Source: JACQCV01 sp964634555 (GTDB taxonomy: Bacteria; Patescibacteriota; Minisyncoccia; Phycocordibacterales; UBA12445). Taken from it: 10,595 bases of DNA. The stretch spans positions 1 through 10,595 of the forward strand of contig CAZWJJ010000030.1 in assembly GCA_964634555.1 (NCBI GenBank). The letters are read 5' to 3'. Positions 5,709 through 10,595 of the stretch are shown in pieces (the first letter of the stretch is position 1; every line of letters starts with the position of its first letter). The position numbers and the translations under genes are program-made. The notes under the pieces are model-generated. The model worked only from the letters and a program-made list of their open reading frames with translations, made no database searches and was not told the DNA's origin.

Positions 5709-6308
5709 CTAATTTTTCCATTTTTTCTCTAACTTATCCATAATATCTTTATGAATCTCTTCTATGCTAGGCTCGCCGTTTATGTGTAAGAAAATATAGT
5801 CCGGATTGCCCATATAATAATCTACTGCCGGTTTTACATCATCTTCAAAAAACTTAAGACGATTCCGAATCGCTTCCTCGTGATCATCAGCGCGACCTCT
5901 TTTGACCAATCTATCCACAACCGAATCATGAGTAACATCCAGATAAATTATTATAGGCTTGTCTCTTTTGTAAAATTTGAATGCTGTATCAAGTATCGCC
6001 GCCTCCATCTTTGAACGCGGAAAACCGTCACCGATTATATGTTCGTTATCCTGCAAATTCTCAATCAGATTTTTACCCCACATATTTATAGCCAAAAAAT
6101 CAGGCTGTCGTCCACCGACAGCCATTATCTCCTTTGCCATTTTTGCCGAAAAATTGGGTTGATTTATAAACTTGCGAAATTCCGCACCGGTTTCAATATT
6201 AAAAATCTTTCGATTGTCATTCCTTTCCAAATAAGCCTGCAACAAACCAGCTTGAGTCCCCTTGCCGCAACCAGACTTCCCAATAAAAATAAATGTTTGT
6301 GGGTTCAT
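5709..6308 (-). CDS. adk: Adenylate kinase, short-LID form
   Basis: The 199-residue enzyme converts ATP plus AMP to two ADP. The P-loop is GKSGCGKGTQ at residues 10-19, a departure from the common GPPGAGKGTQ. DGFPRS at 94-99 and RGRADD at 137-142 are the other family motifs. After RLVKRGRADD the chain goes directly into EEAIRNRLKFF, so the long LID with its four-cysteine zinc site is missing; this is the short form also seen in UMP/CMP kinases. A strict adenylate role is therefore likely from the secY-adk-map position but not proved. The gene is separated from secY by 185 bases holding repeat copy B, and a possible promoter lies just upstream, so it may be expressed apart from the ribosomal genes. 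The stop is TAG. Confidence 0.9.
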   Translation of the reverse strand: MNPQTFIFIGKSGCGKGTQAGLLQAYLERNDNRKIFNIETGAEFRKFINQPNFSAKMAKEIMAVGGRQPDFLAINMWGKNLIENLQDNEHIIGDGFPRSKMEAAILDTAFKFYKRDKPIIIYLDVTHDSVVDRLVKRGRADDHEEAIRNRLKFFEDDVKPAVDYYMGNPDYIFLHINGEPSIEEIHKDIMDKLEKKWKN

Positions 6309-6335
6309 TCTTATTTATTATGCTTCTAAAGAAGC

Positions 6336-6341
6336 AGTATA
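6336..6341 (-). promoter_or_regulatory. Possible -10 element for adk
   Basis: The minus strand reads TATACT (five of six bases of TATAAT) at 6336-6341, followed by the palindrome GCTTCTTTAGAAGC (6322-6335) and the adk ATG at 6306-6308. The -35 region (TTTTAA with a 17-base spacer) is weak. A small hairpin, GGTCT/AGACC at 6368-6381, lies upstream and on the minus strand is followed by TCGTTTT, perhaps a weak terminator of the preceding transcript. The case is suggestive only. Confidence 0.35.
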
Positions 6342-6392
6342 CAACAATTTTAGTGTAATTAAAACGAGGTCTATTCAGACCCAGTAGGTTTA

Positions 6393-6460
6393 ATTGCGAG
6401 CCTGCAAAGCAATCTCTGTTATCGATAAATATAGATTGCTTCGTGCAAACTCCTCGCAAT
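6393..6460 (-). repeat. Palindromic repeat (small MITE-like element), copy B
   Basis: The gap between secY and adk holds a 68-base near-palindrome. ATTGCGAG (6393-6400) pairs with CTCGCAAT (6453-6460), and inside it AAGCAATCT (6407-6415) pairs with AGATTGCTT (6433-6441), leaving a 17-base A/T-rich centre. The right half differs at one position of 28 from the right half of copy A in opposite orientation, so adk is flanked by two copies. It has no coding capacity. The transcript would form a stable hairpin just after secY, which could affect expression between secY and adk. Confidence 0.85.
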
Positions 6461-6493
6461 GACTATTAAATTCGTTGAATTCAAAATTAATAT

Positions 6494-7768
6494 TTAGTAC
6501 TCACGCATTGAGACTTGAGCATCAACCTGCTTGATCAACTCAACAACCACCGAGACAACAATCAAGAGAGCTGTACCGCCAATAGCCAGAGACTGATTAC
6601 CAGTAATTGCTCTCATGAAAAGTGGCAAGACAGCAACGAGTCCCAAAAATACCGATCCAAAAAGTGTCAATCGCGTAATTATATTGCCAATATATTCGGA
6701 GGTCGGATTACCAGGTCGCACACCGGGAATAAAAGCCCCGCCTTTCTGCAAGTTGTCTGCGATCTGTTCTGGATCAAAAGTAACCGCCGTGTAAAAATAA
6801 GTAAAGATAATTACCAATAAGAAATAGGCGACACCATAGACAAGCTGATTAGCCAAAACAGATGTCAAGAAACTGCCAATCCCGGCTAAAATAGCGTTAG
6901 TTGAGCCAGCGAGAAAACCGGCAATCATCTGTGGGAAGAGCAAGATCGAAAGGGCGAAAATGATAGGAATAACTCCAGACTGATTCAATCTAAGAGGACG
7001 ATAAGTTGAAGTTCAACCATAACCTTTATTACAACGGATACGCTTGCCATAAGTAACCGGAATTGGACGTTCAGCTTCTGTAATGACAACGACAGCCGCG
7101 ATAATTACAACAGCAACTGCCAAGAAAGCGATATAAACCGGAATCTGTGATAGATCAAACTGCAAATATAACTGACTGATAGTTGTCGGGATTCGCGAAA
7201 CTATACCGGAAAAAATAATTAGCGACACACCATTGCCGATGCCGTATTCATTGATCAATTCACCCATCCACATTAGAAGAATAGAACCAGCTGTGATTAT
7301 GAAAACATTTGCTGCCTGACCCAAACTACCAAGGTTGGTTGAAATTACACCCTGCTTGCCAAGCAAAGCCAAAAAGCCAAAAGCTTGGAGCATTGCCAAG
7401 GGTACAGACAAAATTCTTGAGTATTGCGCAAACTTTCTCCTGCCTGCCTGACCCTCTTCCTGATACATCTCTTTCATCCCCGGAAATATCATTGTCAAAA
7501 GCTGCATAATAATTGACGATGTGATATATGGGCCGACTCCCAGCATAACAATAGAAAGATTATGCAAACCTCCGCCGGAAAAAATATTCAAAAGTCCAAA
7601 AAATTGATTGCTTGAAAATAGCGCCGAGAGCTTGGCAACATCCACACCAGGAATCGGAATGTTTGAAATGAAGCGGAACACAACGAGCATACCTAGGACA
7701 AAAAACACTCTGCCCCGGAGCTCCCTATCATTCCAGACCAAACTAATTTTATTCCAGAAATCTTTCAT
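6494..7768 (-). CDS. secY: Protein translocase subunit SecY with one in-frame TGA
   Basis: This encodes the channel subunit of the Sec translocon: ten membrane segments, with six before and four after an in-frame TGA at 7013-7015 (codon 252). Read through, the product is 424 residues, a normal SecY length, with GRVFFVLGMLVVFRF (TM1), the plug and TM2 region GLLNIFSGGGLHNLSIVMLG, then TEAERPIPVTYGKR after TM6, NQSGVIPIIFALSILL (TM7), and VDAQVSMREY near the end. The TGA falls in the cytoplasmic loop between TM6 and TM7, where relatives read YGGxSTYLPLR; here the frame reads Y-G-TGA-T-S-T-Y-R-P-L-R. The missing residue is thus a conserved glycine. There is no frame change. If TGA is a true stop, the second half could begin only at a TTG (6986-6988) lacking a Shine-Dalgarno sequence. 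The gene is 15 bases after rplO; its final stop is TAA. Confidence 0.93.
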
Positions 7769-7783
7769 CCCCTCATACTTATA

Positions 7784-8233
7784 CTAAATCCTTATATTTT
7801 TTATGATCCCGCCAGCCTTATCAACTTTCATCTTAGCATCTTCAGAAAATTTTACATTCTCAAATTTTAGTTTAGCCTCAAGTTCTCCTGCGGCAAGAAT
7901 TTTAACCTTAGGTAATTTTCCGCCCTCGCGCCTTACCAAACCCTTGACCAAAAGAGACTTTGGAGAAACAACCTCACCTGCCTTGAACACTGACAGGTCA
8001 GATAAATTTACTGTGTTCGGCCTGATCTGTATAGATGTAAAAATATTTTTACCACGTCCGCGCAATTTAGGGACCCGCTTGATTATATCCCTCAACTCTG
8101 GGCGCTTTTTACGTCCTGATCTGGCATTCTGGCCTTTTGTTCCTTTGCCTGATGTTGTACCTCGCTTGCCTCCTCGGCCAACGAGCTTTTTGGATTTATT
8201 CTTAAATCTTCTTGTTATCTGATGTATCTGCAT
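7784..8233 (-). CDS. rplO: 50S ribosomal protein uL15
   Basis: The 149-residue product has the uL15 signature: a glycine- and basic-rich N-terminal extension (KKLVGRGGKRGTTSGKGTKG, then QNARSGRKKRPE) that enters the 23S rRNA core, then a C-terminal globular part with VNLSDLSVFKAGEVVSPKSL and VKILAAGELEAKLKFE, near the family pattern VKiLgxGel. Length is normal. It starts six bases after the rpsE stop, leaving no space for rpmD (uL30), which lies between these genes in most bacteria. secY follows after 15 bases. The stop is TAG. No Shine-Dalgarno sequence is visible, so coupling to rpsE translation is likely. Confidence 0.98.
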   Translation of the reverse strand: MQIHQITRRFKNKSKKLVGRGGKRGTTSGKGTKGQNARSGRKKRPELRDIIKRVPKLRGRGKNIFTSIQIRPNTVNLSDLSVFKAGEVVSPKSLLVKGLVRREGGKLPKVKILAAGELEAKLKFENVKFSEDAKMKVDKAGGIIKNIRI

Positions 8234-8239
8234 AAAATT

Positions 8240-8866
8240 TTATTTAGACAAACTTTTCAGGGCCATCCATGTCGCTCGAGCATTGTTTATCTTATTCTTA
8301 CTGCCGGAAATTATTTTAGCGTTGATATCAGTAATACCAGCCAAAGACAAAACAACTCTTGGCGCTGAACCGGCAATCAAACCTCTGCCTGGAGCTGGAC
8401 GCAGGTCAACAACTCCACTGCAATATTTAGCGCGTGTTTCGTGAGGAATAGACATCGATTTGGTCACATTGACTTTAACCATATTTTTCTTCGCATCACG
8501 CGTAGCCTTCTCAATCGCTTCGGAAGTACCTCCGGCCTTTGCTAAGCCAACACCAACAGAACCCTTCTTATCACCAAGAACTAGACAAACAGAAAAAGTA
8601 AATCGCTTACCGCCAGCTACAACTCGGGCAACTCTTCGAATCGACAAAACCTTAGTATCCATATCTCCACGTGCGGCGCCAAAACCCGGCTTACCGCCTG
8701 GACGACCACCTGCTCTACCCCCACCAAAACCTGGCTTACCGCCCATTCCCGGACCGCCTGTTCTTCTAACGAACGGCCTCTTAGCCTGAACTACTGGCGT
8801 AACATTAGATACATCCGCTGTAGTATCCTTCTTTATCTCTTGTTCTTTTGGAGTAGTAGTGGTCAT
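8240..8866 (-). CDS. rpsE: 30S ribosomal protein uS5 with glycine-rich N-terminal extension
   Basis: The start is taken as the ATG at 8864-8866, giving 208 residues; a TTG four codons upstream is in frame but has no support. From about residue 72 the protein is a standard uS5: VLSIRRVARVVAGGKRFTFS, GVGLAKAGGTSEAIEKA, then SIPHETRAKYCSGVVDLRPA and the AGSAPRVVLSLAGITDI region. It acts in decoding fidelity and 30S assembly. Ahead of this core is an extension of about 70 residues: an acidic and threonine-rich first part, then residues 37-68 dominated by glycine with Arg, Lys, Pro and Phe (for example GMGGKPGFGGGRAGGRPGGK). E. coli uS5 has only a short tail here. The extension is probably disordered and RNA-binding. 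The gene lies 18 bases after rplR and ends in TAA. Confidence 0.97.
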   Translation of the reverse strand: MTTTTPKEQEIKKDTTADVSNVTPVVQAKRPFVRRTGGPGMGGKPGFGGGRAGGRPGGKPGFGAARGDMDTKVLSIRRVARVVAGGKRFTFSVCLVLGDKKGSVGVGLAKAGGTSEAIEKATRDAKKNMVKVNVTKSMSIPHETRAKYCSGVVDLRPAPGRGLIAGSAPRVVLSLAGITDINAKIISGSKNKINNARATWMALKSLSK

Positions 8867-8884
8867 TTTAATAATCAAAATAAA

Positions 8885-9244
8885 TTAAAACTTCAATCCT
8901 GCTTCGCGAGCGCCTTCTGCCAAGGCCCTAACTCGCCCTGTATAAATAAACCCGCCTCGATCAAAAACAACTTTACCGATCTTCTTGTCAACTGCCATCT
9001 TACCAAGCATCGCGCCGACAATCTTCGCCTTCTCAAGCTTGCCTTTTTTTGATCCTGTATTCAAAAGAATATCACTAACAGCGAAAAGCGTATTACCCTT
9101 AACATCATCTATGATTTGACCATAGATAAATTTATTTGATCTGTAAACAGAAAGACGCGGCTTATCGGATGTGCCAAAAATCTTGGCTTTAATCCTTCTA
9201 TGCCTTCTTTCACGCTGTTCTCTTTTTGTTAGTTTGCCGTTCAT
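8885..9244 (-). CDS. rplR: 50S ribosomal protein uL18
   Basis: The 119-residue product has the normal uL18 layout: a basic N-terminal tail (KLTKREQRERRHRRIKAKIF), then KPRLSVYRSNKFIYGQIIDD, and the C-terminal motifs VVFDRGGFIYTGRVRALAEG and AREAGLKF, which are near-universal in the family. uL18 binds 5S rRNA and helps dock it, with uL5, into the large subunit. It lies 23 bases after rplF and 18 before rpsE. An AAGGA occurs about 13 bases before the ATG, rather far for a Shine-Dalgarno role. The stop is TAA. Confidence 0.98.
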   Translation of the reverse strand: MNGKLTKREQRERRHRRIKAKIFGTSDKPRLSVYRSNKFIYGQIIDDVKGNTLFAVSDILLNTGSKKGKLEKAKIVGAMLGKMAVDKKIGKVVFDRGGFIYTGRVRALAEGAREAGLKF

Positions 9245-9267
9245 TTTCTTATTCTTATTCCTTAACT

Positions 9268-9819
9268 TTATGCAACAGACTTCTTACCCTCCTTCATTTT
9301 AATAACCTGTCCTTCATATCGAATACCCTTGCCCTTGTATGGCTCCGGTGGCTTCATCGCCACTATCTGCGCGGCGAACTGTCCGACCGCCTCTTTATCA
9401 AATCCGCTGATTGAAACATTACCTTTTTCAACAGTAACCTTCAGGCCTTTTGGAATTTCTACATCAACTGTGTGAGAAAAACCCAAACTCCAAGTCATCT
9501 TATTTCCGGCAAGCTGAGTTTTATAACCAATACCCTCGATCTGTAAATTTTTCTTAAAACCGTTTGTTACTCCTTCGATCATATTCTTTATGTGGGACGC
9601 GTATGTTCCCCACAGCGCTTTTTGAGCCAAAGAATTTTCTGATGTCGGCGTAAGCTTTATTCCCTCATTATCAATCTCAATTTTTATATCCTTCTTAAAG
9701 ACACGAGAATTTTCGCCGAGCGGACCGACAACCTTAAACAGATAACCGTTAACATCAGGTGTAATACTGATCTTAACCTTATTATCGACTTTAATTGGTT
9801 TCTTGGCGATTCTGGACAT
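9268..9819 (-). CDS. rplF: 50S ribosomal protein uL6
   Basis: The 183-residue product is a complete uL6. It starts MSRIAKKPI, has GPLGENSRVF in the first domain and QKALWGTYASHIKNMIEGVT in the middle. The C-terminal domain has LQIEGIGYKTQLAGNKMTWS, LGFSHTVDVEIPKGLKV, then PPEPYKGKGIRYEGQVIKMK, the family's strongest signature, followed by KEGKK. uL6 lies near the factor-binding site of the 50S subunit. The gene is 25 bases after rpsH and 23 before rplR. The stop is TAA and no Shine-Dalgarno sequence is visible. Confidence 0.98.
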   Translation of the reverse strand: MSRIAKKPIKVDNKVKISITPDVNGYLFKVVGPLGENSRVFKKDIKIEIDNEGIKLTPTSENSLAQKALWGTYASHIKNMIEGVTNGFKKNLQIEGIGYKTQLAGNKMTWSLGFSHTVDVEIPKGLKVTVEKGNVSISGFDKEAVGQFAAQIVAMKPPEPYKGKGIRYEGQVIKMKEGKKSVA

Positions 9820-9844
9820 AAAATTATTTAAGTGAGACCATCAA

Positions 9845-10279
9845 TTACCAAACCGTTAATAAAACTTCCCCGCCAAGCTTAGCCTTCTTCGCCTCCTTAT
9901 CGGTCAAAATACCTTTTGTTGTAGAAAGTAATGTGGTACCAAATCCCTGTCGAGCTGGTTTAAGATCTCTGATATTTGAGTAAATCCTTTTAGAAACCTT
10001 TGACACTCTCCAAGCATCGGAAATCTTAGGCGTCTTTTTGCCTGTTTTATCTCCAGCTCCAGAATATGCAATTGTTAACTCCAAATGTTTAAAAACTGTC
10101 TTTCTGCCTGTTTCAGAAGCTCGATCAACGATCTCAACTTTTTTCAAAAATCCCGCTCGCACCAAAGCATTAGCTATCTCAAACTTAATTTTGGAATATG
10201 GCATAACAGCGGAAGAATGACCGGCCATACCAGCATTCTTTACTCTTGCTATCATATCTGCGATTGGATCAGTTACCAT
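9845..10279 (-). CDS. rpsH: 30S ribosomal protein uS8
   Basis: The 144-residue product begins with the standard VTDPIADMIARVKNAGMAGH and has PYSKIKFEIANALVRAGFL and, near the C-terminus, RIYSNIRDLKPARQGFGTTL, STTKGILTDKEAKKAKLGGE and LLTVW. It binds the central domain of 16S rRNA and in E. coli represses spc-operon translation. It is a little longer than the usual 130 residues because of a middle insertion (about residues 75-85, GDKTGKKTPK). Its ATG overlaps the rpsN stop by seven bases (10273-10279), so the two genes are probably translationally coupled. The stop is TAA. Confidence 0.98.
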   Translation of the reverse strand: MVTDPIADMIARVKNAGMAGHSSAVMPYSKIKFEIANALVRAGFLKKVEIVDRASETGRKTVFKHLELTIAYSGAGDKTGKKTPKISDAWRVSKVSKRIYSNIRDLKPARQGFGTTLLSTTKGILTDKEAKKAKLGGEVLLTVW

Positions 10280-10458
10280 GATGATTTTCTTACTCCCGGG
10301 ATCTTGCCATCATTGGCAAGCTCTCTAAAACAGATTCGGCAAAGATCAAAGTCCCTCATATATCCTCGCTTTCGTCCACAACGAAAACAGCGGGACACTT
10401 TTCGTGAACTGAATTTTGGGGTTCTTTGTGATCTTGCAATTACTGACTTTTTTGCCAT
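10273..10458 (-). CDS. rpsN: 30S ribosomal protein uS14, zinc-binding form
   Basis: The 61-residue product is the short, zinc-ribbon type of uS14: C24-x2-C27 (CFRCG) and C40-x2-C43 (CRICF), followed by FRELANDGKIPGVRKSSW, the usual C-terminal signature. It sits in the head of the 30S subunit. It is the first gene of this segment, with AAGGA three bases before the ATG and a strong promoter upstream. In most bacteria rplE comes directly before it; here only about 100 noncoding bases and a possible divergent gene lie upstream. The stop is TAA, overlapping the start of rpsH. Confidence 0.98.
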   Translation of the reverse strand: MAKKSVIARSQRTPKFSSRKVSRCFRCGRKRGYMRDFDLCRICFRELANDGKIPGVRKSSW

Positions 10459-10493
10459 CTGTCCTTAAAATTTCTTATAAATACGTGCCGACC

Positions 10494-10523
10494 ATACTAG
10501 CAAAAATGGCAGTTAGTTGTCAA
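10494..10523 (-). promoter_or_regulatory. Promoter of the rpsN-secY ribosomal operon
   Basis: On the minus strand there is a perfect -35 TTGACA (10518-10523), an 18-base spacer and TAGTAT (10494-10499) preceded directly by TGC, which makes an extended -10. The expected start near 10487 gives a leader of about 29 bases holding the AAGGA before rpsN. This is the best sigma-70-type promoter in the window. Confidence 0.75.
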
Positions 10524-10550
10524 TCTCTTCCCTCTTACCCCCACCTAATA

Positions 10551-10556
10551 TATAAT
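10551..10556 (+). promoter_or_regulatory. -10 element of a possible divergent gene
   Basis: TATAAT occurs on the plus strand at 10551-10556, and the next ATG begins at 10563, exactly where transcription would start. The upstream bases are a C/T tract without a good -35 (TTCCCT at the 17-base spacing). If real, the transcript would have no leader. Confidence 0.45.
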
Positions 10557-10562
10557 ACAAAA

Positions 10563-10595
10563 ATGAAAGAAAGGAATATGGAGAGTCGGACACAG
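10563..10595 (+). CDS. Possible start of a divergent gene, cut by the window edge
   Basis: Eleven codons are open from the ATG at 10563-10565 to the right edge (MKERNMESRTQ), the only plus-strand reading frame with a promoter placed to serve it. A second ATG in frame at 10578-10580 has AAAGGA two bases before it, too close for a normal ribosome site. The visible part is too short to assign any function, and the frame may close beyond the edge. Confidence 0.3.
   Translation, partial: MKERNMESRTQ

Noticed and set aside
6494..6988. Second half of secY as a separate gene starting at TTG
   Set aside because: It is in the same frame as the first half, separated only by the TGA and eight sense codons that match the family, and has no Shine-Dalgarno sequence. 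It is better treated as one interrupted gene.
7803..8222. Plus-strand open frame of 139 codons opposite rplO
   Set aside because: It is the complement of a certain ribosomal protein gene, with low-complexity Pro/Leu/Ser content and no promoter or homology. The same applies to the frames opposite rpsE, map, ndk and infC.
8867..8878. TTG start for rpsE four codons before the ATG
   Set aside because: No ribosome site supports it, and the ATG at 8864-8866 is the simpler choice.
244..10458. Full use of translation table 25 (UGA = Gly) in this window
   Set aside because: All other genes are intact under the standard code with ordinary GGN glycines. One UGA is too few for a genome that uses this code in the known way; kept only as an open question at secY.
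10517..10556. TTGTCA at 10517-10522 as the -35 partner of the plus-strand TATAAT
   Set aside because: The spacer would be 28 bases, far too long, and the same bases form the perfect minus-strand -35 of rpsN.

Overview
The window looks like part of a chromosome from a small-genome bacterium, most plausibly of the Candidate Phyla Radiation (Patescibacteria). The base composition is moderately AT-rich and the genes are compact and nearly all on the minus strand. Ribosomal protein uL30 (rpmD) is absent between rpsE and rplO, a known hallmark of that group. Shine-Dalgarno signals are weak or absent before most start codons. The exact phylum cannot be fixed from this sequence.

Reading in the direction of transcription, from high to low coordinates, the window opens with a strong promoter (about 10494-10523) driving the second half of the spc ribosomal operon: rpsN, rpsH, rplF, rplR, rpsE, rplO, secY. 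Next come adk, map and ndk, with adk bracketed by two related palindromic repeats. A stand-alone structured small RNA follows (about 4143-4272) with its own promoter and terminator, then an unrecognised 93-residue gene with its own terminator. A three-gene group encodes a small membrane protein, a metallo-beta-lactamase/beta-CASP nuclease and a LOG-like (SLOG) protein. The translation cluster infC-rpmI-rplT follows from a promoter next to infC, and the 5' end of an endonuclease IV gene (nfo) overlaps the end of rplT at the left edge. A plus-strand gene may begin at the extreme right edge.

Most of the content serves translation and protein export: ribosomal proteins, IF3, the SecY channel, methionine aminopeptidase for N-terminal processing, and the nucleotide kinases Adk and Ndk.

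The most striking observation is that secY, an essential gene, is interrupted by one in-frame TGA at 7013-7015, exactly where SecY proteins carry a conserved glycine in the cytoplasmic loop between TM6 and TM7. The frame is open on both sides. None of the 17 genes whose ends are visible uses TGA as a stop (13 TAA, 4 TAG). This resembles the UGA=glycine code of Absconditabacteria (SR1) and Gracilibacteria, but only one UGA is seen among more than 200 glycine positions, so a sequencing error, a nonsense mutation or very rare recoding remain open. The second item is the promoter-RNA-terminator cassette, whose rod-and-bubble fold recalls 6S RNA.
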